A DNA stretch of 64,000 nucleotides from Streptomyces hygroscopicus subsp. hygroscopicus (lineage in GTDB: Bacteria; Actinomycetota; Actinomycetes; Streptomycetales; Streptomycetaceae), in contig NZ_BSSM01000015.1 of the NCBI RefSeq assembly GCF_030269125.1, positions 145,495-209,494 on the forward strand, written 5' to 3'. The translations under genes were made by a program, and so were the position numbers. The first letter of the stretch is position 1. Each line of letters begins with the position of its first letter. Under the pieces are notes generated by a model, which searched no databases, was not told where the DNA came from, and was given only the letters and a program-made list of their open reading frames with translations. Positions 7,108 to 15,319 of this stretch are shown here, in pieces.

Positions 7108-7545
7108 TCACCAGGGGCGGACCAGGCACACCATCACGAATCCCGCGACGAAGAGGGCCAGTCCGCCGCAGCCGAGCAGATAAACGGCGAGACGCTCGGC
7201 GCGATAGTCGTAGTCCTCCCGGCTCCCGGTCTTCGCCCGGCTGGGCTTCCTGCGGTCGTAGACGACGGGGACGACCGTGCCGGGGCCGCCGATCAGCTCG
7301 CGATGCCGCTCGTAGAATTCCCGCCCCTCGCCCCCCTCGGGCAGGCGGACCCGCAAGTAGACGCGGTGCAGTCCGTCCATGCGGTCATGACGTACGACCA
7401 CGGCCTCGCCCTCGGTACCGGAACGCTCCAGGATCCGCAGGCGCCGGTAGGTCGCAAAGCTGGTCAATTGGATCAGCACGCCCATGGAACCCAAAATCAT
7501 GAACAAGAGCCCCAAAAGGTCCACCACGCCGCCCGGCTTCCCCAT
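7108..7545 (-). CDS. DUF3592-like two-helix membrane protein
   Basis: A 145-residue membrane protein. TM1 spans about residues 8-28 (VVDLLGLLFMILGSMGVLI). A cytoplasmic or extracellular beta-rich domain follows with EGEAVVVRHDRMDGLHRVYL and PGTVVPVVYDRRKPSRA, a pattern seen in DUF3592 proteins. TM2 spans about 121-141 near the C-terminus. It starts at the ATG at 7545 with a G-rich ribosome site. It is encoded against the tail operon, immediately before the 269-residue gene. Role unknown; a membrane protein here could act in immunity, anchoring or lysis control, but nothing in the sequence decides this. Confidence 0.7.
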   Translation of the reverse strand: MGKPGGVVDLLGLLFMILGSMGVLIQLTSFATYRRLRILERSGTEGEAVVVRHDRMDGLHRVYLRVRLPEGGEGREFYERHRELIGGPGTVVPVVYDRRKPSRAKTGSREDYDYRAERLAVYLLGCGGLALFVAGFVMVCLVRPW

Positions 7546-7645
7546 TCGTGAATCCCCCCTGAAAAACCGAAGAGCACCAGAATGGGCAACCTAGTGGCCG
7601 CCGAGCGGCGACGTCAATACCCGGCATCCATGAAGCGAGGCAAAA

Positions 7646-8455
7646 ATGGCCTGTGATTCGGATCCCCAGGTCCTGCAGAAAATTGCGGACCTCAAGAAGG
7701 ACATCGGTACGGTAAACACGACGCTGAACACACACGTAAAGAACACCGGCGCTCTCACCAAGACCGACAAGCAAGACATCATCAATGCGATCAAGGGCGG
7801 CCCCGACGAGCAGAAGAAACCCTGGGAGGCTTTCGCCGAGGCGATCGGACTGAAGGATCTTTTCGATGCCTTCAAGCAGCTGAACCCGCTGACCCTGGCC
7901 ATCGCAGGAGTCGCCGCCGGCATCGCCTTCCTCAAGGACAAGTTGTTCAACATCGGGAAAATCCTCAACTGGGTGTGGGAGAAGTTCACCGGCAAGATCT
8001 GGACCCTCGGCGACCATGGGCTGCCCCAGCAGCAGACACGCGCGGAGGCGGAAGCCAACAACAGCCTCTCCGTCAACCTGGACGGCGCCACGCCACGGCA
8101 GCTGAATGACCTCAAAACGGCCCTCAACGGACTTCCCCCGAAAATCCATTCCTTCAACACGAAGATCCGGGAGATGAAATCCCCGAGCGCCATCAACAAG
8201 ATCACCACGGCGGTCGGGAAACTGAAGGAAAAACTTGAACCGAACCCTGCGGAAGACATCAGGGAAGTGGCCACGGCCATCGGGGAACTCCACACGAAAC
8301 TGGCGCCCTTCGATCACGACAAGCTTCCCAAGCCCCGAACTCTCCGTGACATATCCGACGCCGCCAAGGAACTCAACCGGAACGCGGAGAACGTACGGAA
8401 GATGTTCCGGGACCTGGCGACCTCCGCCACCAACGCCGCAAGCGCCATTGCCTGA
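7646..8455 (+). CDS. Hypothetical helical protein preceding the tape measures
   Basis: A 269-residue protein, Lys/Asn/Thr-rich and less GC-biased in codon choice than its neighbours, which hints at separate origin. Residues about 1-60 are helical and polar. About 75-115 are hydrophobic (FKQLNPLTLAIAGVAAGIAF, then KILNWVWEKFTGKIW), and the remainder is a series of amphipathic helices ending in NAENVRKMFRDLATSATNAA. The pattern of hydrophobic centre plus long helices resembles part of a tape measure. It is followed after 30 bp by the first tape-measure-like gene, so it may be a third, diverged tape-measure segment or a tail-associated effector. No domain is recognised. Confidence 0.6.
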   Translation: MACDSDPQVLQKIADLKKDIGTVNTTLNTHVKNTGALTKTDKQDIINAIKGGPDEQKKPWEAFAEAIGLKDLFDAFKQLNPLTLAIAGVAAGIAFLKDKLFNIGKILNWVWEKFTGKIWTLGDHGLPQQQTRAEAEANNSLSVNLDGATPRQLNDLKTALNGLPPKIHSFNTKIREMKSPSAINKITTAVGKLKEKLEPNPAEDIREVATAIGELHTKLAPFDHDKLPKPRTLRDISDAAKELNRNAENVRKMFRDLATSATNAASAIA

Positions 8456-8485
8456 CCGTTTCACCCTTTTCGAAGGAGGTGCGTC

Positions 8486-9682
8486 ATGAGCCTCGTCAGC
8501 TCGTTGAAGAAGGCGTCCGGGTCTCTGGAGGACTTCAAGTCCAAGGCGTCCGGCGCGGCTGCGTCGGCCAAGGGAATCGGCAGCGCCGGCCAGAAAGGCG
8601 CCGGTCAGCTCAAGGACCTCAAGTCGGCTTCGCAGAGTGCCGAGAAGGAGCTGAAGGGCCTCAAGTCCGCGTCGGACACGGCCGAGAAGTCCCTCGGCAA
8701 GGCGGGCAGGACCGGGTCCGGCGCCGGCAAGAACCTCGGGAAGTACGAGTCCGGGGCGAGCAAGGCGGCCAAGGGCCAGGACAAGATGAACAAGTCGATG
8801 AAGGGCAACTTCTTCGGCCTGCTCATGCAGCTGCTCCAGCCGCTCATCGACAAGGTCATCGACATGGTGACCAACTCGAAGACGATGCAGAAGGTCATGA
8901 AACAGGCCTTCACCGTCATCAAGACCGTGATCAGCAGCGTCATGAAGGCCATCGGGCCGATCATGAAGAGTGCCGGCAAGCTGATCAAGTCCGTCTGGAC
9001 CGGCGTCAAGTCGACGGTCTCGTCCATCTTCAAGGCCATCGCCGGCGTCATCCGGTCCGCGGTCAACACCTGGAAGTCGGTCATCAGCGGCGCGCTGAAG
9101 GCGATCAAGTCGGTCGTCTCCGGAGCCTGGAACGGCATCAAAGCCGTCATCTCGCCGGTCGTCGGCTGGATCAAGTCCGCGATCCCGAGCGCCTTCAAGG
9201 CCGTCAAGGACCGGCTGTCCAGCATCTGGGGCGGCCTCAAGGGCATCGCGAGCGGCGCCTTCAACGGCATCAAGAGCGCGGTCACCGGCCCCATCAACGG
9301 TGTCATCGGCATCATCAACCGCGCCATCAGCGCCCTCAACGGCATCCACGTGTCCATCCCGGGCTGGGTCCCGATGGTCGGCGGCAAGACCTTCGGCGTC
9401 AGCCTCCCGCACATCCCGGCCCTCGCCACCGGCGGTGTCGTCATGCCGGTCTCCGGCGGCGTGCCCGCGATCCTCGCCGAGGCCGGTGAGGCGGAGGCCG
9501 TGCTGCCGCTGAGCAAGCTCGACCTGCTGCTGCGCCGGGCCGCCGCGCGGGGCCGGGCGCCCGGCGGTGCCTCCGGGCCCGACGGCGGGGCGCTGCACAT
9601 CGAGCACTACTACGCCGCCGAGAACAGCAGCCCGCAGCGGACCGCGGACGCGCTGATGTTCCTGGCGAAGGCGCGCGGATGA
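8486..9682 (+). CDS. Short tail tape-measure-like protein 1
   Basis: A 398-residue protein. Residues 1-105 are a Lys/Ser/Gly/Ala-rich helical region with SASDTAEKSLGKAG-type heptads. Residues about 110-290 alternate hydrophobic and amphipathic helices with repeated Trp-containing motifs (KSVWTGVKSTVSSIFKAI, KSVVSGAWNGIKAV, SSIWGGLKGIASGAFNG), the hallmark of tape-measure proteins. The C-terminus has ALATGGVVMPVSGG and AEAGEAEAVLPLSKL, the signature found at tape-measure C-termini. It is far shorter than usual phage tape measures. It has an excellent GAAGGAGG site and its stop overlaps the start of the next gene (ATGA). Expected role: internal scaffold setting tube length, ejected through the tube. 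Confidence 0.8.
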   Translation: MSLVSSLKKASGSLEDFKSKASGAAASAKGIGSAGQKGAGQLKDLKSASQSAEKELKGLKSASDTAEKSLGKAGRTGSGAGKNLGKYESGASKAAKGQDKMNKSMKGNFFGLLMQLLQPLIDKVIDMVTNSKTMQKVMKQAFTVIKTVISSVMKAIGPIMKSAGKLIKSVWTGVKSTVSSIFKAIAGVIRSAVNTWKSVISGALKAIKSVVSGAWNGIKAVISPVVGWIKSAIPSAFKAVKDRLSSIWGGLKGIASGAFNGIKSAVTGPINGVIGIINRAISALNGIHVSIPGWVPMVGGKTFGVSLPHIPALATGGVVMPVSGGVPAILAEAGEAEAVLPLSKLDLLLRRAAARGRAPGGASGPDGGALHIEHYYAAENSSPQRTADALMFLAKARG

Positions 9683-10947
9683 GCAGCGCGGTCGTACGGA
9701 ACCCGTTCAAGGGGGCCCTGCCCGTCCTGCGTTCCTTCCATGGCAGGGCCGACCAGGCCAGGGCCGGCGCGCGCGCCCTCACCGACCGCGTCAAGGCGGC
9801 GGCCACGGACCTCGACCGGGTCGGGACGCCGGCCCGGCAGAGCGCCACCGCCGTCCAGCGGATCAAGTCGAGCGCGGACACCGCCGCCCGCTCCGTCACC
9901 AAGGCCGGCCGCACCGCCACCACCGCCGGGTCCCGCGTCAAGTCCGCGGGAGGCAGGGCGAAGAGCGCGGGGAAGTCGCTGGGCAAGCTCGGCGCGGGGC
10001 TCGGCGGGGTCTTCGCCGTCGTCGGAGCGCTGCTCGACGCCTCCGGTGTGCTCGGTGGGCTGCTGGACAAGTTCGGCACGGCCATGACCATCGGCTCCGG
10101 CATCATGCTCGCCGTCAACCTGATCACCCGCGCCAACCCCGTCGGCTTCCTCACCGGCATCCTCCTCCCCGTCGCCGGCTGGCTCCTGGACCTCGCGATG
10201 AACTCCGAGACCGGGCAGAAGCTGATCGAGCAACTGGCCACGCTGGTACTGGGATACGTGGAGTCGGTGCTGACCGTCCTCACACCGGTGCTCAAGGTCG
10301 TCGCGACGGTGGTGGGCACGTACGTGAAGGGGTACTTCACCGTCGTCCGCGGCGTGCTCACCGTCCTCGGGGCGCTGATCGGGACCGCCTTCGCCGTGCT
10401 GAAGGCCCTCACCACCGGCGACACCCGCGCCCTCGGCGGCAAGGTGTCGGCGGCCTGGCACGGGCTCCGGGACGCGGTGCGGCCGGTACTGGGCTGGCTC
10501 ACCAAGGACGTCCCCCGGATGTTCCAGCGGGTCAAGGACGCCGTCTCCGGGACCCTGCGCGGCATGGGGCAGTTCGTCACCACCGGGGCGCAGACCGTCG
10601 CCGGGGTCGTCAAGGGGCCGATCCAGGGGCTCGTCGCCTTCGCCAACTGGGTCATCGACGGGCTCAACCACCTCAGCTTCAGCTTCCTCGGCAAGAAGTT
10701 CGGCGTGCACCTGGACAAGATCCCGATGCTCGCGCAGGGCGGCGTCGTCCTCCCCGGCACCCGGGCCCGCGCGGGAAGGGTGCTGCCGCTGACCGCCCTC
10801 GACCGGCAGCGCGCGCTCGCCGCCCGGCACCGGACCACCACCCAAGCCCGCTACCGCGTCAAGGAGTTCCACGAGAGCCACGGCGCCGGCGCCTACGGCA
10901 CCGCGCAGGACCTGCTCTTCCTGGCCTCCGCCCACGCCCGCTCGTGA
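9679..10947 (+). CDS. Short tail tape-measure-like protein 2
   Basis: A 422-residue paralogue of the preceding protein. Residues 1-110 are Ala/Lys/Arg-rich helices (RSVTKAGRTATTAGSRVKSA). Several strongly hydrophobic helices follow between about 110 and 260 (GLGGVFAVVGALLDASGVLG, NPVGFLTGILLPVAGWLLDL and VLTVLTPVLKVVATVVG). The C-terminus carries MLAQGGVVLPGT and RVLPLTALDRQ, matching the C-terminal signature of protein 1, and ends in a similar QDLLFLASA helix. Translation is coupled to protein 1. Two short tape measures in tandem are unusual: either they split one function, as a broken long gene would, or they pack together in one tail. Confidence 0.75.
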   Translation: MSSAVVRNPFKGALPVLRSFHGRADQARAGARALTDRVKAAATDLDRVGTPARQSATAVQRIKSSADTAARSVTKAGRTATTAGSRVKSAGGRAKSAGKSLGKLGAGLGGVFAVVGALLDASGVLGGLLDKFGTAMTIGSGIMLAVNLITRANPVGFLTGILLPVAGWLLDLAMNSETGQKLIEQLATLVLGYVESVLTVLTPVLKVVATVVGTYVKGYFTVVRGVLTVLGALIGTAFAVLKALTTGDTRALGGKVSAAWHGLRDAVRPVLGWLTKDVPRMFQRVKDAVSGTLRGMGQFVTTGAQTVAGVVKGPIQGLVAFANWVIDGLNHLSFSFLGKKFGVHLDKIPMLAQGGVVLPGTRARAGRVLPLTALDRQRALAARHRTTTQARYRVKEFHESHGAGAYGTAQDLLFLASAHARS

Positions 10948-10973
10948 CGACCGTCAAATGAGGTGAAGGCCCG

Positions 10974-11894
10974 ATGGCCGACCTGACCACAACCGCATAC
11001 ACCGACGACGTCCCACCCGGCTCACTCATCACCCTCGACGGGCAGATGCAGTGGGCCGGACTGCTGATGGGCCCCGGCACGCCGTACGAGATCGACAGCG
11101 GCGGGCTCACCGGCTGGGAGGACCTGCCCGACTACGACACCACCGACGCCGACCACCCCACCGCGCACGGCGCCTGGCCGGGCGCCCGCTACGCCAAGCC
11201 CCGCAAGGTCGGCGCCACCGTGTGGACCCTGCCGCCCCAGGACGACACCGCCTCCTCGCTCGCCGCCATGCGCGCCCTGCGCCAGGCGCTGCTGCTCGGC
11301 GACGACGAACGCTGGCTCGCGGTGCGACTGCACGGCGAGACGCTGGCCGTACGGGCGCGGGTCAGCCAGCGGGTGCTGGCCGCCGACCGGACGTACACCA
11401 CCCAGGGCGTCTCCAAGGCGACCGTGCAGTGGTACGCCACGGACCCGCGCCGCTACACCATGGACGAGCAGACCGCCGTCACCGGTCCCCCGCAGCCGGA
11501 GAGCGGGCTGACCTGGCCGCTGACCTGGCCGCTGTACTGGGGTCAGGCGACCTCCACCGGGGACGTGGACGCCGACAACAACGGCTCGGCCCCCACCCAC
11601 CCGGTGCTCACCTTCACCGGTCCGTGCGTCAACCCGACCGTCACCGACCGGACCTCGGGCCTGCGGCTGCGCTACGAGATCGCCCTGGCCGCCGGTGACG
11701 AGCTGGTCGTGGACACCGCGGAGGGCACCGTCACGCTCAACGCCACCGCCTCCCGCCGGCACACCGCGGCCGCCGACAGCAGCCCCGAGGAGCTGTTCGC
11801 CTTCGAACCGGGCCGCGCCCGCCTCGCGTACCGCCCCGACAGCCACGACGCGGGCGCCCGTCTCACCGTCCGCTGGCGCTCGGCGGAGTGGTGA
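10974..11894 (+). CDS. Distal tail protein (Dit-like)
   Basis: A 306-residue protein in the position and size range of siphovirus distal tail proteins. The first half is a ring domain with LITLDGQMQWAGLLMG, SGGLTGWEDLPDYD and DHPTAHGAWPGARYA, a conserved Dit/phage-tail-family pattern around the GxWPGxR region. The second half (about 190-306) is a beta-sandwich with HPVLTFTGPCVNPTV. Dit forms the hexameric hub that joins the end of the tube to the baseplate and fibres. It follows the tape measures and precedes the fibres, in canonical order. Confidence 0.82.
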   Translation: MADLTTTAYTDDVPPGSLITLDGQMQWAGLLMGPGTPYEIDSGGLTGWEDLPDYDTTDADHPTAHGAWPGARYAKPRKVGATVWTLPPQDDTASSLAAMRALRQALLLGDDERWLAVRLHGETLAVRARVSQRVLAADRTYTTQGVSKATVQWYATDPRRYTMDEQTAVTGPPQPESGLTWPLTWPLYWGQATSTGDVDADNNGSAPTHPVLTFTGPCVNPTVTDRTSGLRLRYEIALAAGDELVVDTAEGTVTLNATASRRHTAAADSSPEELFAFEPGRARLAYRPDSHDAGARLTVRWRSAEW

Positions 11895-11943
11895 GACCCG
11901 CGACCGCCAGTACCCCCGCCACGAGAACACGGGAGACCGCCAG

Positions 11944-13173
11944 ATGAACCTCCGCAGCTCCTGGGTCGCCGAGACCGGCCAGACCCGCGAGGACACCCGA
12001 CTGACCCAGATCGGGGCGACCACCCCGGCCAACCCCCTCGAAGTCCGCTCCGGCATCCTGCCCGGGTCGTACGACGGTCTGAACCGGTTGTCCGGCTTCT
12101 GGCTGGACGGCACGGCCGGCACCATGCAGGCCGTCGTGCACGAGGGCCGGGCCGTCGTCGCGGCCGGCGCCACCCAGGGCGCCTACCCGGTCACGCTGCC
12201 CGAACCGTCGCCCCTGACCTTCGCCGACGGCGGGGACAACCCCCGCATCGACCTGGTCGTGCTGAAGATCTACGACGCGCTGTACGACACCGGCACCGCC
12301 GGCGGGACCCAGCCGTCCACGGCCACCCTGGAGATCATCAAGGGCACCCCAGACGCCAACCCGCAGCCGCCCGCCGCCCCGGCCATCGGGCTGCCGCTCT
12401 ACCAGGTCCTGGTCCGCGCCGGGATCAGCGCGGGCAAGGGCGGCATCAACTGGAGCACCGACGTCACCGACCTGCGCACCCCCACCGTCGCGGTCGGCGG
12501 CATCCTGCCCGCCGTCGGCGACACCGGCAACGGCGCCTACCCTGGCCAGTACCGCGACTCCGGCGGCGCGCTCCAGCGCTGGGACGGCTCGGCGTGGGTG
12601 TCGTACCCGAGCGCGCTGGGCGGCATCGCCCCGGCCGGCACCGTCGGCACGGCGAGCTACACCGGGCAGTACCGGGACTCCTCGGCCGGGCTGCTCCAGC
12701 GCTGGAACGGCTCGGCGTGGGTGTCGTACCAGCCGGTGCCGAAGTGGGTGGACTACACGCCGGTCTGGGGTACCGAGACCGGCACCAAGCCGGCGGTCGG
12801 CAACGGCACGCTGGCCGGGTCGTACGTGAAGACGGGCAATGTCGTCACGGTCCGCATCTATCTCAAGATCGGCTCCACGACCAACCTCTCCGCCCAGGCC
12901 ACCAACGCCAACTGGACGTTCTCGCTGCCCGTCGCGCCGACCTCCACCACCTGGAAGCTGGACGGCCGGGTGCTGACCGCGGTCGCGTTCGACCAGTCGA
13001 CGCAGCTCTTCTACCAGGGCACCGCCCTGCTGGCGACGACCAACGGCGGCATCGTCCGCTCGCTGCGCGACGGCTTCGCGCTCAGCGCCGGCATCTGGGA
13101 CAAGGGCCTGCCGATGACCTGGGCCGCGAACGACGTGCTGACCGTCTACGGCACCTACGAGTCCGCCTCCTGA
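11944..13173 (+). CDS. Tail fibre / receptor-binding protein 1
   Basis: A 409-residue protein. Residues 1-190 form a module shared with the next two genes: a WxxETGQTREDTRL opening, SGILPGS, a GAYPVTL strand, RIDLVVLKIYDALYD and a GGILP motif. Then come two copies of a short linker, GxYxGQYRDSxxxLQRWNGSAW (residues about 195-260). The C-terminal 150 residues are unique and beta-rich (WVDYTPVWGTETGTKP, then VVTVRIYLKIGSTTN), like fibre-tip domains. The ATG at 11944 was chosen because similarity to the paralogues starts there. Likely a particle-tip protein that contacts the target surface. Confidence 0.8.
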   Translation: MNLRSSWVAETGQTREDTRLTQIGATTPANPLEVRSGILPGSYDGLNRLSGFWLDGTAGTMQAVVHEGRAVVAAGATQGAYPVTLPEPSPLTFADGGDNPRIDLVVLKIYDALYDTGTAGGTQPSTATLEIIKGTPDANPQPPAAPAIGLPLYQVLVRAGISAGKGGINWSTDVTDLRTPTVAVGGILPAVGDTGNGAYPGQYRDSGGALQRWDGSAWVSYPSALGGIAPAGTVGTASYTGQYRDSSAGLLQRWNGSAWVSYQPVPKWVDYTPVWGTETGTKPAVGNGTLAGSYVKTGNVVTVRIYLKIGSTTNLSAQATNANWTFSLPVAPTSTTWKLDGRVLTAVAFDQSTQLFYQGTALLATTNGGIVRSLRDGFALSAGIWDKGLPMTWAANDVLTVYGTYESAS

Positions 13174-13186
13174 CGAAGGGCCTGGC

Positions 13187-14254
13187 ATGACCATCAGTTG
13201 CGCATGGCTGTCCCCGGACGGCCAGACCCGGGCGGACACCCGGGTCACCCAGACCGGGGCGCTCACCCCGGTCACCGAGAGCACGGGGCGCTCGGGCGTG
13301 CTGCCGGGGTCCGCGGGCGGTCAGTACCTCACCGGGGGTCTGTCGCTGACCGGCACGACCGGCACCATGACCGCCCAGCTCGGCGCGGGCCGCGCGGTGA
13401 TCCAGTCCTCGCCGGACCGCGGCGCCTACCCGGTGACCGTCACCGAGCCGGTCCCGCTGACCTTCGCCGACGGCGACGCCCAGTACGGCCGGATCGACCT
13501 GGTCGTACTGCGGATCCACGACGACGCCTACGACGGCGGCGGGCGCACCGAGGCCGTGGCCGAGATCGTCCGGGGCACGCCGGCCGCCACCCCCACGGCC
13601 CCCACCGCCCCGGACGCCTCGCTGGCCCTGTTCGCGGTGACGGTGGCCGCGGGCGCCAGCGCCGCCCAGGGGATCGACTGGAACACCGCGCTCACCGACC
13701 TGCGGTCCGCCACCGTCTCGGTCGGCGGCATCCTGCCGACCCGGGCCGGCGACACGGCCCCCGGCAGCTACCCGGGCCAGTACCGCGAGTCCTCGACCGG
13801 GGTGCTCCAGCGGTGGAACGGCTCGGCATGGACCTCGGCCGTGGTGACGTCGGCGTTCGCCTGCGACATGAACTGGGGGTCCACCAACTCGACGACGTAC
13901 ACGTCCACTCTGGCGAACACGACCGTCAACCCGCTGAGCCTCGGCTTCACCGCCCCGCCCACCGGCGCGGTGCTGCTGCACTTCGGCGCGCGCATGTGGA
14001 CCACCGACAGCACCAACAGCTCCGCCTACATGATCCCGCAGCTCTCCCAGAACGGCACCGTCGTCTACACCGCGAACGACGGCTCCTCCTGCATGTACGG
14101 CGGCCCGGTGAGCGCCTCGGTGGCGACCATGTGGCGGCTGTACGGCCTGACACCGGGCGCCGTCTACACGATGACCGCCATGCACCGCTCCAACGACGCC
14201 AACGTCACCTGCGGGTTCGACAACCGCTTCCTGCGCGTCGAACCCGCCAACTGA
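13187..14254 (+). CDS. Tail fibre / receptor-binding protein 2
   Basis: A 355-residue paralogue of the neighbouring fibres. Residues 1-205 carry the shared module (CAWLSPDGQTRADTRV, SGVLPGS, GDAQYGRIDLVVLRI, SVGGILP) and one GSYPGQYRESSTGVLQRWNG linker. The remaining 140 residues differ fully from fibre 1 and fibre 3 and are Thr/Ser/Asn-rich beta structure (TTYTSTLANTTVNPLSLGF and GAVLLHFGARMWTTDST). It lies 13 bp after fibre 1. The shared N-terminal part probably binds the baseplate and the unique part a receptor (inference). Confidence 0.8.
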   Translation: MTISCAWLSPDGQTRADTRVTQTGALTPVTESTGRSGVLPGSAGGQYLTGGLSLTGTTGTMTAQLGAGRAVIQSSPDRGAYPVTVTEPVPLTFADGDAQYGRIDLVVLRIHDDAYDGGGRTEAVAEIVRGTPAATPTAPTAPDASLALFAVTVAAGASAAQGIDWNTALTDLRSATVSVGGILPTRAGDTAPGSYPGQYRESSTGVLQRWNGSAWTSAVVTSAFACDMNWGSTNSTTYTSTLANTTVNPLSLGFTAPPTGAVLLHFGARMWTTDSTNSSAYMIPQLSQNGTVVYTANDGSSCMYGGPVSASVATMWRLYGLTPGAVYTMTAMHRSNDANVTCGFDNRFLRVEPAN

Positions 14255-14277
14255 CCTTCCCCAGAGAGGAGTCCGAC

Positions 14278-15297
14278 ATGGCCGTACGCTCCGTCTGGCT
14301 GTCCCCCGACGGGCAGTCCCGTGAGGACACCCGGCTCGTGCCGCTCGGCACGATGACCCCCGTCTCGCCCGTCGCGTCCCGCTCCGGCATCCTGCCGGGC
14401 TCGGCCGACGGCACGACCCGTCTGTCCGGCTTCACCGCGGAGGGCGTCACCGGGACCATGACCGTCGTGGTCCACCCGGGCCGGGCGCTGGTCCAGGGCG
14501 CCGACGCGCAGGGCGCCTACCCGGTCGCGCTCGCCGAGGACCTGACGCTCACCTTCACCGACGGCGACGCCCAGTACGACCGGGTCGACCTGATCGTGCT
14601 GCGCGTCTACGACGACGCCTACGACGGCAGCGGCCGCACCGAGGCCGTGATCGAGGTCGTCCCGGGCACCGCGGCCGCCACCCCCACCGCCCCGCCCACC
14701 CCGCCGCTCGCGCTCCCGCTGTACGAGGTCCGTATCCCGAAGGGGGCGAGTGCGAGCACCGCACCGAACTGGAGTTCGGCCCTGACCGGGCGCCGTACCG
14801 CCACGGTCGGCCTCGGCGGCATCCTGCCGGTCACCAGCGACACCACCAACGGCGCCTACCCGGGCCAGTACCGGGACCTCGGCAGTGTGCTGCAGCGCTG
14901 GTCCGGCACCGCCTGGGCCGACTACCAGCCGCCGGTCGCCGTGGAGACCACCACCACCGGGGCCACCGCGACCACCGACTGGTCGGTGCTGAGCTACAGC
15001 GCCCGCCGCACCCGCGGGGTGTGCTCCTTCAACCTGGCCCTGGCCCGCACGGGCGCCAACCTCGTCGCGACCGCCGCCGGCACCACCAACCCGGGCAACC
15101 TCAACGACACGCAGATCGCCACCCTGCCGGCCGGCTGGCGGCCGGCCCAGGACAGCTACGCGATCGCCACCGACGGATACGCCGACGGCTCCGTCCGCAT
15201 CCTCGCCGACGGCTCGGTGCTGCTGATCACCTGGGCGACCAGCGGCGTCATCCAGACCGGCAACAACGTGCGGATCTCCGCCTGCTACGTGCTCTGA
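14278..15297 (+). CDS. Tail fibre / receptor-binding protein 3
   Basis: A 339-residue protein, third of the fibre paralogues. The N-terminal module (SVWLSPDGQSREDTRL, SGILPGS, GDAQYDRVDLIVLRVYDD) spans about residues 1-195 and is followed by one GAYPGQYRDLGSVLQRW linker. The C-terminal 125 residues are unique (TDWSVLSYSARRTRG, then PGNLNDTQIATLPAGW, ending ISACYVL), a pattern common at fibre and tail-knob ends in actinobacterial phages. The start at 14278 has a GAGAGGAG site and aligns with the paralogues; reading is open far upstream, but only as a shadow of fibre 2. Confidence 0.8.
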   Translation: MAVRSVWLSPDGQSREDTRLVPLGTMTPVSPVASRSGILPGSADGTTRLSGFTAEGVTGTMTVVVHPGRALVQGADAQGAYPVALAEDLTLTFTDGDAQYDRVDLIVLRVYDDAYDGSGRTEAVIEVVPGTAAATPTAPPTPPLALPLYEVRIPKGASASTAPNWSSALTGRRTATVGLGGILPVTSDTTNGAYPGQYRDLGSVLQRWSGTAWADYQPPVAVETTTTGATATTDWSVLSYSARRTRGVCSFNLALARTGANLVATAAGTTNPGNLNDTQIATLPAGWRPAQDSYAIATDGYADGSVRILADGSVLLITWATSGVIQTGNNVRISACYVL

Positions 15298-15319
15298 CGA
15301 CCGAGGGGCCGACCGCCGT

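Noticed and set aside
11944..15297. Diversity-generating retroelement acting on the fibres
   Set aside because: No reverse transcriptase and no template/variable repeat pair with adenine-specific changes is visible.
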